A stretch of DNA of 41,096 nt from an uncultured Clostridia bacterium (GTDB lineage Bacteria > Bacillota > Clostridia > TANB77 > CAG-508), in the NCBI GenBank assembly GCA_944387435.1, contig CALXEW010000015.1:1-41096 (forward strand), given 5' to 3'. Each line of letters opens with the position of its first letter. Within the stretch, counting starts at the first letter, position 1. The notes below the pieces were generated by a model. The model had not been told where the DNA came from, did not search any database, and saw nothing but the letters and a program-made list of their open reading frames with translations. This document shows, piece by piece, positions 1 through 10,052 of this stretch. The position numbers and the translations under genes were made by a program.

Positions 1-2
1 AA

Positions 3-681
3 GAAACAGGAAATATATTATTATCAGAAAATACAGATAAAGCAATAGCAGTAAAGCCAGGACTAAGTTCTTGGAGATATTGTACTATAGGAAATATGTA
101 TACAAATGCTAGAGGATATGCAGAAAATCTTAATAGTCATATGCTTAAAAATAGTGAATGGGGAGCTGTAGCATATTTAACACATAGTAAGTATCGGAAG
201 GAATGGAAATGAAGTAACAATTAATAATAGTAGTAGTTATATAACAGGTTCAGCAGGAAATAGCGTGGATTCACCGGAAGATGTAGGAACATCAAACGAT
301 TATGCAAATAGTCAAGCAGTTTTAGCAAGTAGCACAGGAAATGTGTATGGTATATATGACCTATCAGGGAATGCGAGTGAGTATGCAGCATCATACTACA
401 ATGGAAGTGAGCTGTTAGAAAACGGCATAACTTTTGCAAGTAAAGGGGGAAAAAGTAATGAGTTTGTTACAGCATATTCTATGTTAAATTATATAGAGGG
501 AGATGGAACAAAGCAAACTCAAGGCTGGAATAATGATAGTGGAAAATTTCCAGAAGATTATCCATTTTTTAGACACGGAGGGAATAATCAAAATGGATAT
601 GAATCAGGAGTATTTTGCTTTTGGGAACTTAGTGGAAATGCTTATACAGGAGATAGTTTTAGACTATGCTTAATAATATAA
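3..681 (+). CDS. FGE/C-type-lectin-fold protein, 5' end missing, with a +1 shift at CGG
   Basis: The gene enters from outside the window, open from base 3, and stops at 679-681. The fold is suggested by NVYGIYDLSGNASEY, which matches the GLYDMSGNVWEW-type motif of formylglycine-generating-enzyme-like (SUMF1/C-type lectin) domains, and by the C-terminal pattern RHGGN..NG...GVF.F....GN....SFRL. Proteins of this kind in uncultured Clostridia often have a prepilin-like N-terminus, which would lie upstream. The zero frame hits TGA at 210-212, 15 bases after an in-frame CGG at 195-197. Skipping C195 gives SKYGRNGNEVTINN and joins the frame that runs to 681. The function is unknown; surface display or ligand binding is inferred from the fold. 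It is either a CGG-frameshift gene, my preferred reading, or a pseudogene. Confidence 0.7.
195..198 (+). other. CGGA +1 frameshift site 1 (FGE-like gene)
   Basis: CGG is in frame after TAT, and the zero frame ends at TGA 210-212. Omitting C195 yields TAT GGA AGG AAT (Y G R N) and continues open to 681. This has the same form as the sites at 8687, 37331, 37374 and 35640. Confidence 0.7.
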
Positions 682-703
682 AAAATAATTGGTAATATGT
701 AGA

Positions 704-731
704 AAATAGTAAGTTTATCTTGCTATTTTTT
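704..731 (+). terminator. Rho-independent terminator after the FGE-like gene
   Basis: A 10-bp stem (AAATAGTAAG with CTTGCTATTT, one G-U pair) encloses loop TTTAT and runs into a T tract, 23 bases after the stop codon. Confidence 0.75.
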
Positions 732-791
732 GCTGTATTTGAGATAATATTACAGAACTGTTAAATATATGTTACATTTCTATTAATGGTA

Positions 792-820
792 TTGACCATT
801 TTAGAAAAAAAGAATAAAAT
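792..820 (+). promoter_or_regulatory. Sigma-A promoter of rsmD
   Basis: TTGACC (792-797), 17-base spacer, TAAAAT (815-820). It is followed by an AGAGGG ribosome binding site at 833-838 before the rsmD ATG. Confidence 0.65.
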
Positions 821-844
821 GTTACTATCATAAGAGGGTTTAAA

Positions 845-1387
845 ATGAGAATAATAAGTGGAAAAGCAAGAGGAACAAAATTATATACATTAGAAGGCGA
901 TAAAACTCGCCCAACATTAGATAGAGTAAAAGAGTCTCTATTTAATATAATCCAAAAAGATGTTAGCGGAAGTGTTTTTTTAGATATGTTTTCAGGAAGT
1001 GGCTCAATAGGATTAGAAGCAGCAAGTAGAGGAGCAAAGAAAGTAATACTTTGTGAAGAGGACAGAAATGCTATATGTATTATAAAAAAGAACATAGAAA
1101 AAACACATTTAGATGTTGAGCTATATGAAACATCATATAAAAAAATGTTAGATATTTTAAATGAAAAATTAGATATTGTGTACATAGACCCGCCTTATAA
1201 AACAGATTTAGTTTATGAATCTATAAAAAAATTAATTGAATTAGATTTATTAAATAACGAAAGTTTAATAATAATAGAAACAGACGAAGAAGAAAGAATA
1301 ATAAAACAAATAGATGAGTTAGAAGTGGAAATTGTAAATCAAAGAAAATATGGTCGCGTACATCTTATTTTTTTAAAGGGGAAATAA
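845..1387 (+). CDS. rsmD: 16S rRNA (guanine(966)-N(2))-methyltransferase RsmD
   Basis: This 180-residue SAM-dependent methyltransferase modifies G966 of 16S rRNA during 30S assembly. Its N-terminus MRIISGKARG and the RPTLDRVKESLFNI block are typical of RsmD. The SAM-binding motif FLDMFSGSGSIG lies at about residues 45-56 and the N-methyltransferase motif DPPY at about 115-118. The length is normal for the family. It is first in a transcript with its own sigma-A promoter and is followed 22 bases later by a coiled-coil gene. In many clostridia coaD follows rsmD, but no coaD is present here. Confidence 0.95.
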   Translation: MRIISGKARGTKLYTLEGDKTRPTLDRVKESLFNIIQKDVSGSVFLDMFSGSGSIGLEAASRGAKKVILCEEDRNAICIIKKNIEKTHLDVELYETSYKKMLDILNEKLDIVYIDPPYKTDLVYESIKKLIELDLLNNESLIIIETDEEERIIKQIDELEVEIVNQRKYGRVHLIFLKGK

Positions 1388-1409
1388 GAGATAGGAAAGG
1401 GGTAAAACC

Positions 1410-1913
1410 ATGGAAATTTTTACATTGTTGGAAACTTTAGAAGATTTATTGGAAAATAGTAAAAGTCTTCCGTTTACATCAAAAGGAATAGTTGATAGAG
1501 AAGAAATGCTAGATTTAATAAAAGAAATAAGAATAAAGCTTCCAGATGAGCTAAAACAAGCAAAATGGGTAAAAGAGGAAAGACAAAGAATATTAGTCGA
1601 AGCCCAAAAAGAAGCTGACGGAATAGTAAAAGAAGCAGAAAATAGAATAATTGCTATGGTAGACGAACATGAAATAACAAGAAAAGCATATGATCAAAAA
1701 ACAGAAATAATAGAAACAGCAAATGAAATGTCAAGAGAGATTTCAAAAGGAACTAAAGAATATGCAGATAGTTTACTTGCAAATACAGAGGATGTTTTAA
1801 ATGAAACATTAAATAAACTTGGAACAAACATGACGGAAGCTTTAAATATTATGCAAATATCATTAGAAGATACAATTAAAACAATTCAAAATAGTAGAAA
1901 AGAATTAAAGTAA
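1410..1913 (+). CDS. Coiled-coil protein, ATP synthase b subunit/DivIVA-like
   Basis: A 167-residue soluble, charged, mostly helical protein. About residues 50-110 and 130-165 look like a coiled coil rich in E, K and A (for example EAQKEADGIVKEAENRI). This resembles F-type ATPase b subunits and DivIVA-like proteins, but no membrane segment is present. The ribosome binding site AGGAAAGGGG lies upstream of the ATG. It follows rsmD closely and ends in a strong terminator, so the two probably form an operon. Similar ATPase-annotated coiled-coil proteins occur beside rsmD in clostridia. The precise function is unknown. Confidence 0.7.
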   Translation: MEIFTLLETLEDLLENSKSLPFTSKGIVDREEMLDLIKEIRIKLPDELKQAKWVKEERQRILVEAQKEADGIVKEAENRIIAMVDEHEITRKAYDQKTEIIETANEMSREISKGTKEYADSLLANTEDVLNETLNKLGTNMTEALNIMQISLEDTIKTIQNSRKELK

Positions 1914-1920
1914 TATACAA

Positions 1921-1957
1921 AAGTCAGATTTGGAAATTATTTAAAATCTGACTTTTT
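1921..1957 (+). terminator. Rho-independent terminator after the rsmD operon
   Basis: AAGTCAGATTT (1921-1931) pairs perfectly with AAATCTGACTT (1944-1954), followed by T residues. Confidence 0.85.
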
Positions 1958-1994
1958 AAGGATTAATGGAAACAAAACTGAAAGGATGGTAGAA

Positions 1995-4424
1995 ATGGCT
2001 AAAAAAAGAAGATACAAAAAAAGAAAGAAAACAGCTTCTAGATTAGATATAGCAGTAATCACATTAATAGTACTTAGTATACTTTTGGCTGTTTTAATAT
2101 ATACAAAATCAGGAACAATAGGAATAAAATTAAATGAGATATTAGGTGGAATAATGGGAATTATGCAGTACGTACTTCCAATAGGAGGTTTAGCTATTGC
2201 AATTAAATTGGCATCTGATGGAAGAGAAGAAATAACATCTAAATTAGTCCAATATATAGTGGCTTTAGTTAGTCTGGCAATTGTGTTTAGCGTCTTTCAA
2301 ATATCAAGTGGGGAATTAGATTCATCAAAAGAAATGTCAGAAGTAGTTAAAGATGCCTATTATTATGGCTCACAAGGACAAGGTGGCGGAGCAATAGGTG
2401 CAGTAGGAGGAGTAATCTTAGCAAAACTTTTAGGTAATGTAGGAGCTGTAATTTTTTGCATAGGAATAGCTGTAATATTATTAGTGTTTGCATTTGGAAT
2501 TAATCTATCAGATATGATAAATATGTTTATGGATAGACTAGAAGAAAAACGTGAAGAAAGATTTGAAAGAAGAGAAGAGATTGCAAAAGAAAGAGAGAAT
2601 GATAAAGAACAAGAAACACCAAGTCAAAGAAGAAAGAGGTTAAGAGAAGAAAGAAAAGTAAAACGAGAACTTGCGATATTAGAAAAACAAGAAAAAGAGC
2701 CAATGGATAATCAAATAAAAATAAACTTTGGTGGAAGAATTGTGGAAACAGGAGATGAAAAATCAGGTTTAAAGAAATATGATCATTCAAATGATGACTT
2801 GGAGCCTTTGACAAAACAAAGTAAGAAGAAAATGATAGAAGCAAAAGAAGAAATGCAGCCAGATGTAATAGACAGTAATTTATTTAAAGAAGTAGAAGAA
2901 CAAAAAGAGGATAAGAAAAAGGCAGTACTACAATTAGAACATAGTGTTGTAGTAGAAGACGAACATTATGAATATCCGCCAGTAGAACTTTTAAGTAAAC
3001 CAAGTAAAAAGACTTTAAAAGGTGGAGCAAAGGCCTTGACAGACACAGCAACAAGATTACAAAAAACATTATATAGTTTTGGGGTATCAGCAAAAGTAGA
3101 AAATGTATCAGTAGGACCAGCAATTACTCGTTATGAACTTAAACCTGCAGAAGGAGTAAGAGTAAGTAAAATTGCAAACTTAGCAGATGATATAGCTTTA
3201 AATTTAGCAGCAGAAACAATAAGAATAGAAGCTCCAATTCCAGGTAAACAAGCAGTTGGAATTGAAGTGCCAAACAAAGAGAAAGAAGTAGTTCATTTCA
3301 GGGAAATAATAGAAAGTAAAGAATTTAAAGAAAATAAATCAAAATTAACAGTAGGACTTGGAAAGGATGTAGCTGGAAATGTGCAATTAGCAGATATTGC
3401 AAAAATGCCGCATGTATTAATCGCAGGTTCAACAGGTTCAGGAAAGAGTGTATGTATTAATACAATAATAACAAGTATAATATATAATGCAAAACCTTCA
3501 GAAGTAAAATTTGTAATGGTAGACCCAAAAGTAGTGGAACTTTCTGTATATAATGGAATACCACATTTGTTAATACCGGTTGTAACAGACCCTAAAAAAG
3601 CAGCAGGAGCACTTGCCTGGGCAGTACAAGAAATGGATGATAGATATAATAAATTTGCTGAAAAAGGAGTACGTGACTTAAAAGGATATAATAAAGCTAT
3701 TGAAAAAGAAAATGAAGCCGGGAAATTACCTCAAATAGTAATTATTATAGATGAGCTAGCAGACCTTATGATGGTTGCTAAAAATGACGTAGAAGATGCA
3801 ATATGCCGTTTAGCACAAAAAGCAAGAGCAGCAGGAATGCATTTAGTAATTGCAACGCAAAGACCATCTGTAGATGTAATTACAGGTTTAATAAAAGCAA
3901 ACGTACCATCAAGAATAGCATTTGCCGTATCATCCCAGGTAGATTCAAGAACAATTTTAGATAGTGTAGGAGCAGAAAAATTATTAGGAAAGGGAGATAT
4001 GTTGTTCTTCCCATCAGGAGCACCAAAACCATCTAGAGTACAAGGTGCATTTGTTTCAGATGATGAAGTAGAAAAAATAGTAAGCTTTATTAAATCAAAT
4101 GGAACAGCGACATATAGTGAAGATATCCTAGAAAGTATTGAAAATAGCAACAAATCAGATAAAGAAATCGCAGAAACAGAAGATGATGATACAGATCCAT
4201 TCTTAATGGATGCAATTCAAACAGTTGTAGAAACAGGACAAGCATCAACATCATTTATCCAAAGAAAATTTAAAGTAGGTTATGCACGTGCTGGAAGAAT
4301 AATAGACCAAATGGAAGAAAGAGGTGTAATATCAGGATATCAAGGAAGTAAACCAAGAGAAGTATTAATGACATTAGATAGATTAAATGAATTAAAGATG
4401 GGAACAAAAGAAGAAGTAAATTAG
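1995..4424 (+). CDS. ftsK: DNA translocase FtsK/SpoIIIE family
   Basis: An 809-residue membrane-anchored motor that pumps chromosomal DNA during division or sporulation. The N-terminus is strongly basic ([10 protein letters not shown]) and is followed by about four hydrophobic segments within residues 15-175. A charged linker runs to about residue 330. The motor core has Walker A GSTGSGKS near residue 478 and Walker [11 protein letters not shown] near 585. The C-terminal winged-helix gamma domain (about 734-800) reads KOPS-type sites. I chose the ATG at 1995 because AAAGGATGG sits at the right distance from it. The in-frame ATG at 1986 overlaps that ribosome binding site. Whether it acts in vegetative division or as SpoIIIE cannot be told from this window. 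Confidence 0.93.
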   Translation: MAKKRRYKKRKKTASRLDIAVITLIVLSILLAVLIYTKSGTIGIKLNEILGGIMGIMQYVLPIGGLAIAIKLASDGREEITSKLVQYIVALVSLAIVFSVFQISSGELDSSKEMSEVVKDAYYYGSQGQGGGAIGAVGGVILAKLLGNVGAVIFCIGIAVILLVFAFGINLSDMINMFMDRLEEKREERFERREEIAKERENDKEQETPSQRRKRLREERKVKRELAILEKQEKEPMDNQIKINFGGRIVETGDEKSGLKKYDHSNDDLEPLTKQSKKKMIEAKEEMQPDVIDSNLFKEVEEQKEDKKKAVLQLEHSVVVEDEHYEYPPVELLSKPSKKTLKGGAKALTDTATRLQKTLYSFGVSAKVENVSVGPAITRYELKPAEGVRVSKIANLADDIALNLAAETIRIEAPIPGKQAVGIEVPNKEKEVVHFREIIESKEFKENKSKLTVGLGKDVAGNVQLADIAKMPHVLIAGSTGSGKSVCINTIITSIIYNAKPSEVKFVMVDPKVVELSVYNGIPHLLIPVVTDPKKAAGALAWAVQEMDDRYNKFAEKGVRDLKGYNKAIEKENEAGKLPQIVIIIDELADLMMVAKNDVEDAICRLAQKARAAGMHLVIATQRPSVDVITGLIKANVPSRIAFAVSSQVDSRTILDSVGAEKLLGKGDMLFFPSGAPKPSRVQGAFVSDDEVEKIVSFIKSNGTATYSEDILESIENSNKSDKEIAETEDDDTDPFLMDAIQTVVETGQASTSFIQRKFKVGYARAGRIIDQMEERGVISGYQGSKPREVLMTLDRLNELKMGTKEEVN

Positions 4425-4468
4425 AATAAAACAATTAAGAAATTAAAAGCATAAAGATGGAGAAAACA

Positions 4469-6523
4469 ATGGATAGAGCAGAGTTAGATAAAATTGTATT
4501 TTGTTTTAAACAGATGTTATCATATAAAAATTATGTAAAAGACGATGTGAAATTATTAAATAAAGTCTATTTAATATTAGGAGTAGCAGAAAAAAATAAT
4601 GAAGAAAATGTTAATACTTATAAATATTTTATAAATAGTGTTACTAAAGTTACATTAGATATAGCCCAGGTATTAGGAGAAGAAAATAAAGAATATTTTT
4701 TATCTCAAATACCTCGAGCTATAAATATTGCATTACTAGATGATGAACAAAAATTAGAATTATTAGATGATTTAGAACCAATAGAACAAAAAGCAGTAAT
4801 ACAAAGTTTTAAATATAGTGATGAAGAAAAAATTGCTTTATTAGATAGAATCACTAATGAGTTTTATAGAACAGAAATTATTAGAAGTATAGAAGATGAT
4901 AACAAGAAGATTGAACTGCTAGAAAGTGTTAAGAAAGAGAAAGATAGAGCAAGTATTATTGAAAGCGTGCAAGATGAAGAAAAGAAAATTGCTTTATTGG
5001 AAACTTGTAAAAGCGAAGCAAATAAAACAAATATAATTGTAAGTCTAAAAGATGATAATAAAAAAATTGAATTATTAAAAACAATCGAAAGTGAAGAAAA
5101 TAAAACACGTGTAATTAAAAGTTTACATGATGACGATAAGAAAATTCAATTATTAGAAGTTATCAAAAGAAATAAAAATAAAGTAGATATAATTATAAGT
5201 ATAAAAAATGACGATAAAAAAATAGAAATATTAAAAGAAATAAAAAACATAATAGATAGAGTAAAAATTATAAAAAGTATACAAGATGACGATAAAAAAA
5301 TTGGACTAATAGATGAAAGCATAGATGAATTTAGTAGAATGGGTATTATTAAAACTTTGCAAGATGATGATAAAAAAATTAGTATGTTAGATACAATTAC
5401 GAATGAAAGTGATAGATGTGAAATTATCAAAGGATTGCAAGTTGATGATAAAAAAATAGAAGCATTAAGTTATTTAGATAATTCAAATCTTAAATTAGCA
5501 GTAATTAGAACAATAAATGATGATTTCAAAAAAGATTATGCATTGAGTATGATAGATAAAAATTTAGATAGGGTATATCAGACAATTTCAGAATTTAGAA
5601 ATAGAAAAGGAAATTCTAATCATAAGTATAAAAAGATAAACCTTCCAGAAGATATGACTTTCGGAATAGAAATAGAGTCAGCAGGAGAATATAGAGCCTT
5701 ATTTCCTATACCTATTGGAAAGTGGAGAAATGAAACTGATGATTCTATAGGAAATAATGGAATAGAAATTGTTTCTCCAGTTATGAAAGATAAACAAGAA
5801 TTTGTTTATGAGATATATAAGGTTAATGAAATATTACAAATGATGAGAATGGAACCTACACAAAATTGTGGAGGACATGTTCATATAGGTGCAGACTATA
5901 TAAAAACAGAAGAAGGTTTTAAACAGTTGATAGAGTTGTGGGGAAATGCAGAAGAAGTTTATTTTTTGATTTCCAATAAACAAGGAGAAGTACCAAGAGA
6001 ATATACAGTAAAATACGCAACACCTATTTCAAAGAAATTTGAAGGAGTAAGATTAAGAAGAAAATCAGGTAATTTTATAGAAGATGCAAAAAAAATACAA
6101 GCAAAAAGGAAAACAAGTCTTAATTTGTTTGATGTAAACAAAAGAAGGAATACTATAGAATTTAGATTGTCTAATGGAACATTAGATGGGGATACTTGGA
6201 TAGAAAATATTAGGTTATATGGAAGGACAGTACAAGTAGCTGAAATACTAGGTAAAATAGTAGAAAAAATAAAATCAGAAGAAGAATTAACATTAGAAGA
6301 AAAAAAATTATTTGCTTTAAAAGAAATGTTGAAAGACAAAAAATCATTAGATGAAAAGATGCAGATATTAATGCATATATTATTTGATAAACAAGAAAGA
6401 GAAGTATATCAAGAAAGATTTGATGCAAATAAAAAGTTAGCTAAAAAGGAACTCGATTTTGAAATGCTTCAGTTTGGAAAAGTAGATTTAGGAACAATAA
6501 GTGAGGAAACAGAGGCGAGATAA
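4469..6523 (+). CDS. Repeat-containing amidoligase (Amidoligase_2-like)
   Basis: A 684-residue protein with three parts. An N-terminal helical region (1-89) precedes eleven tandem 26-residue repeats (about 90-375, consensus like DDDKKIELLE....NR..IIKSL). A C-terminal amidoligase domain starts at about 390. Amidoligase hallmarks are FGIEIES, a DDSIGNNGIEIVSP segment, CGGHVHIGAD with its HxH pair, and TIEFRLSNGTLD. Such COOH-NH2 ligases form ATP-dependent amide bonds on peptides or metabolites; the substrate is unknown. The repeats probably form an alpha-solenoid for target binding. Start 4469 has GATGGAG six bases upstream; the in-frame ATG at 4457 has no good ribosome binding site. It follows ftsK by 44 bases. 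The family call is firm, the role open. Confidence 0.85.
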   Translation: MDRAELDKIVFCFKQMLSYKNYVKDDVKLLNKVYLILGVAEKNNEENVNTYKYFINSVTKVTLDIAQVLGEENKEYFLSQIPRAINIALLDDEQKLELLDDLEPIEQKAVIQSFKYSDEEKIALLDRITNEFYRTEIIRSIEDDNKKIELLESVKKEKDRASIIESVQDEEKKIALLETCKSEANKTNIIVSLKDDNKKIELLKTIESEENKTRVIKSLHDDDKKIQLLEVIKRNKNKVDIIISIKNDDKKIEILKEIKNIIDRVKIIKSIQDDDKKIGLIDESIDEFSRMGIIKTLQDDDKKISMLDTITNESDRCEIIKGLQVDDKKIEALSYLDNSNLKLAVIRTINDDFKKDYALSMIDKNLDRVYQTISEFRNRKGNSNHKYKKINLPEDMTFGIEIESAGEYRALFPIPIGKWRNETDDSIGNNGIEIVSPVMKDKQEFVYEIYKVNEILQMMRMEPTQNCGGHVHIGADYIKTEEGFKQLIELWGNAEEVYFLISNKQGEVPREYTVKYATPISKKFEGVRLRRKSGNFIEDAKKIQAKRKTSLNLFDVNKRRNTIEFRLSNGTLDGDTWIENIRLYGRTVQVAEILGKIVEKIKSEEELTLEEKKLFALKEMLKDKKSLDEKMQILMHILFDKQEREVYQERFDANKKLAKKELDFEMLQFGKVDLGTISEETEAR
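4736..5593 (+). repeat. Eleven coding tandem repeats of 78 bp (26 residues)
   Basis: Successive 26-residue units keep the same register without insertions. Units begin, for example, EDDNKKIELLE, QDEEKKIALLE, KDDNKKIELLK, HDDDKKIQLLE and QDDDKKIGLID, and each ends in IIxSL/I. The first and last units are more diverged. The DNA copies differ considerably, so this is an old protein repeat and not a recent expansion. Confidence 0.9.
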
Positions 6524-6720
6524 AAAATAAAATTAGCTGAATAAACAAAAGAAAATGTATAATTTGAATGAGTAGAAATTCGGTTGTTTTTATTAGGTAA
6601 TAATGATATAGTTATATAGATTAGTTTCAGTGGAAATATATTATTAAAAAATAGATTAAAACTATATAAGTTTTATATAAAAGTTTAAACGAACATTAAA
6701 ATTACGAGAAAAGAAGAACT

Positions 6721-6756
6721 GAGACAAAAAAGATTTGTATTTTGAGCTGTTGTCTC
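6721..6756 (+). promoter_or_regulatory. Leader hairpin next to a TTG-start ribosome binding site
   Basis: GAGACAA (6721-6727) can pair with TTGTCTC (6750-6756). The structure sits immediately before the AAGGAG ribosome binding site of the 6773 gene. The rest of the 249-base gap from 6524 shows only AT-rich sequence. A role in translation control is inference. Confidence 0.4.
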
Positions 6757-6772
6757 GAGAAAGGAGAGAAAT

Positions 6773-8374
6773 TTGCAAAAGAAAAATGAAAAATTGTTAG
6801 ATAAGATTGTAAAAAAAGATTATAACAATGAACTAGAAAGAATTTTAGAAAAAAAACCTTATGCTGAAAATGTAAAGAGTATTCTCCTTAGTATATTGTA
6901 TAAACTAGAAACATCATACAAGGATTATAGAAAAGTAAAGCAAGATGTTGTAACTAAAGAAGAATTAATAGAAAACGTAATAAACACAATAAAAAATAAT
7001 TGTGACGAAATAAAAATAGTAAAACCAAATTCAAAAGAAAGTGAAATTATAGGAAATAGAACATTTTTGGTAGAAAAGAAAAGAAAAAGAATAATTTGTT
7101 ATAACATAGAAAGAAAAGTATTATACTGTTTAGCGAAAATATCAAAAAGAAATAGAATCATAAAAGACGATTATTTTATAATAAATAAGACTTTATCAGA
7201 TTTAATAAATGTAGGAAATTGTATAAATACTGTTGAACCATTAAGAGATTTTAATGGATACTCATGGACAACTATACCAAAAGAAATAGAAAGTATAACA
7301 CATAATTTGATTTATCAAAATTTAGTGTTATTAGTAGGAAACAATTTTATGAACAAGTGGGTAAATAATAAAGAATTTATTATGGACTATATGGAATTGT
7401 TTCAAGAAACATTAGAAAAGTTATATGGCAAAGAAGAGGCAAAAGAATTAATTGAACTATTAAAAGAAATTTCTGTATATCTAGAAATTAGATTTGATAA
7501 AAAAGCAAAAGAAAAGATGTTAAAGCAGAAAGAAATAGTAGAAAAAGAATTAGGACAAATGCAAAATAATGAAACTTTTGTTGAAAAAATAACAGAGGAA
7601 AAAAGAAAAATTACTTACAATATAAAAATGATTGATGAAACAATAAATAATAAACACTTATTAGAAGAAGAATATGAAAAAAGAAATGAAATATTGCCAT
7701 TAGAAGAAAAAATATTTAGTATGAAAATACTTGCAAAAATGATGGCAGAAGAAAGAAAAAATGAGTTAGAGAAAATAGAAAGACTAAACGAACTATTAAA
7801 TCCACAAAGATATATAAGTTATAAAAAAGAATTAGAAGAAAAGCAAAAATACTTACTATTATTGGAAGAAAAAGATATTGATAAAAAAATAGAAAATTTA
7901 AAATTAAAAATGCAAAAAATATTTTTAAAATGTTTTGATAAAAAAATAGAAAAATGTAATTCAAAACAAGAAATGTTAAAACTAGTATATGAATTTAGAT
8001 ATTACAATATGTTACCTTATGATTATGAAAAAGATATTTGTGAAGAAAAAGATTTACAAAAAGAAGTGATAGAAGAAACTAAAAAAATATTAGAAAAAGC
8101 ATATAAATTAAGAGTAATTGAGAGATTTTCAAAACAAGAAGATGTAAATTACGAATTATTAAAAGTTATATTTCAAAATAGAAATATAAATATTGAAGAT
8201 ATAGAAGTAAAATTGATAAGAGAAAAAGGCCAAGAAAAAGGAAAAGATAATTTTTATGTACAAGTATTTGATGGAAATGGCATTGGAGAAAAAAGAGAGA
8301 TGCCAAATTCAGAAAATATGAATAAAAAAGATTTGGCAATTAGATTTAATGTAAAAGTAAAGGCTTTTTATTAG
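6773..8374 (+). CDS. Large coiled-coil protein of unknown function
   Basis: I do not recognise this 533-residue protein. It has a mixed N-terminal part (1-230) with a short WTTIP segment, a long charged coiled-coil region (about 230-400), and a helical C-terminus with a small beta-rich tail near 480-530. There is no signal peptide or membrane segment. Lysine and glutamate are very abundant. The start is TTG at 6773, supported by AAGGAG six bases upstream. The gene follows the amidoligase after a 249-base leader and precedes the beta-CASP nuclease by 15 bases, so transcription with the latter is likely. A structural or scaffolding role is only a guess. Confidence 0.6.
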   Translation: MQKKNEKLLDKIVKKDYNNELERILEKKPYAENVKSILLSILYKLETSYKDYRKVKQDVVTKEELIENVINTIKNNCDEIKIVKPNSKESEIIGNRTFLVEKKRKRIICYNIERKVLYCLAKISKRNRIIKDDYFIINKTLSDLINVGNCINTVEPLRDFNGYSWTTIPKEIESITHNLIYQNLVLLVGNNFMNKWVNNKEFIMDYMELFQETLEKLYGKEEAKELIELLKEISVYLEIRFDKKAKEKMLKQKEIVEKELGQMQNNETFVEKITEEKRKITYNIKMIDETINNKHLLEEEYEKRNEILPLEEKIFSMKILAKMMAEERKNELEKIERLNELLNPQRYISYKKELEEKQKYLLLLEEKDIDKKIENLKLKMQKIFLKCFDKKIEKCNSKQEMLKLVYEFRYYNMLPYDYEKDICEEKDLQKEVIEETKKILEKAYKLRVIERFSKQEDVNYELLKVIFQNRNINIEDIEVKLIREKGQEKGKDNFYVQVFDGNGIGEKREMPNSENMNKKDLAIRFNVKVKAFY

Positions 8375-8389
8375 AAGGAGGATTAGTTT

Positions 8390-10034
8390 ATGAAAATAAC
8401 CTTTTTGGGAGCTACTAAAACGGTTACAGGTTCTAATTTTTTAGTAGAAGCGGCAGGAAAAAGATTTTTAGTGGATTGTGGAATGTGGCAAGGAAAGTCA
8501 GAATTAGAAGAAAGAAATCAAGATGAATTTGAATTTGATCCACAAAGTATTGACTTTATGCTTTTAACACATGCACATATTGACCATTCAGGAAGAATAC
8601 CTAAATTATACAAAGAAGGGTATAGAAATAAAATATATGCACATAAAGCAACATGTGACTTGTGTGCACTAATGTTACCAGACAGTCGGACATATTCAAG
8701 AAATGGAAACAGGATGGAAAAATAAAAAAAGAATAAGAAAAGGTTTACCAGAGATAGAGCCAATGTATACGGCAGAAGAAGCTGCAAGGTCTTTAGAAAT
8801 ATTTGAATCAGTGCAGTATGACCAAATAATTGAGATAACTCCACAAATTCATGTGCGTTTTAATGATGCGGGACATATGCTAGGTTCAAGTATTATAGAG
8901 CTTTGGGTAAATGAAGATGGTAAAGAAGAAAAAACAGTATTTACTGGAGATTTAGGAAATAATGATATACCATTATTAGATTCGCCAACAATGATTGAAG
9001 ATGCGGATTATTTGGTAATGGAATCAACTTATGGAAGTAGATTACATTTAAGAAATGATGAAAAGGCAGAAATATTCTTAAATGTAGTATCAGAAACATT
9101 AGATAATGGTGGAACAGTTGTAATACCTTCATTTGCAGTAGGAAGAACACAAGAAATTCTTTATGAGATTAACAAATTAAGAGATGAAAAAGATGACGAA
9201 GAATTTAGAAGAAAATATAAAACTTTAATGAAAGCTGACGTATATGTAGATAGTCCACTTGCAATATCAGCAACAGAAGTGTTCAGAGAAAATACTAACC
9301 TTTTTGAGCCAGAAGTACAAGAAGAAATTACGAGGGGAGATAACCCACTAGAATTCCCAGGATTGCATTTTACAAGAACAGCAGATGAATCAAAAGCATT
9401 AAATGAGGATGAGAGACCAAGCATAATAATTTCAGCAAGTGGAATGTGTGAAGTGGGAAGAATTAAACATCATTTAAAACATAATATATGGAATCCAAAG
9501 TCAACAATTCTATTTGTTGGATATCAAGCGCCAGGAACATTAGGCTATCAGATAGTAAATGGGGCAAAAACAGTAAAAATATTTGGTGAAGAATTTGCAG
9601 TAAATGCAAGAGTGGAATATATAGAAGGATATTCTGGACATGCTGACCAAGAAGGATTAATGAATTTTATATATTCATTTATAAAAAAACCAAAAAATAT
9701 ATTCTTAGTTCATGGTGAACCAGAATCTCAAGAAGTGTTAAGAGATAAAATAGAAGAGGAAACACAAATACCAGTAATAATACCAGATTTTGGAGAAACA
9801 TATGATATTGCAGAAAACATAGAAATGACTCATAAGATAGAAAGAAAAGTTACTAAGACAATGAAAACAGAAATTCTAGAAAGACTAGAAAAATTAAAGA
9901 GTGAAATGAAAGATATGGACGAATATGTAAGACGTGATGTTGATGATGACAATTTAAAAGACGAAGATATCTTTAGAATAAATGAAAAGATAAAAGATTT
10001 AGAAAAACAAATATTAAATGTTATAGAAGGATAA
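8390..10034 (+). CDS. Beta-CASP metallo-beta-lactamase RNA nuclease with +1 shift at CGG
   Basis: Read through one +1 shift, this gives a 547-residue MBL-fold protein with an RNA-specificity domain (CPSF/Ysh1-like RNase), within the usual family length. The N-terminal part has LTHAHIDHSG (zinc motif, about residues 60-68). Further motifs are DAGHMLGS, FTGDLGN, beta-CASP DSPLA, YSGHADQEGL and FLVHGEPESQ. The zero frame stops at 8723-8725, 12 codons after an in-frame CGG at 8687-8689. Dropping C8687 gives LPDSGHIQEMETGWKNKKR, the conserved family sequence, and enters the frame that runs to 10034. The ribosome binding site AAGGAGG precedes the ATG at 8390. The likely role is RNA processing or turnover. 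I regard it as functional because both halves are well conserved. Confidence 0.9.
8687..8690 (+). other. CGGA +1 frameshift site 2 (beta-CASP nuclease)
   Basis: CGG is codon 100 of the zero frame, after AGT. Skipping C8687 gives AGT GGA CAT (S G H), matching the family sequence LPDSGHIQE. Without the shift translation ends at 8725, before most of the active site. Confidence 0.85.
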
Positions 10035-10052
10035 ATTTAAGGAGAAAAACAG

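Noticed and set aside
5646..5700. TTC GGA in the amidoligase motif FGIEIES, and other CGG strings in genes (for example AAC GGA, CCG GAA, ACG GAT)
   Set aside because: In each of these the CGG crosses a codon boundary and the reading frame is intact, so no recoding is involved.
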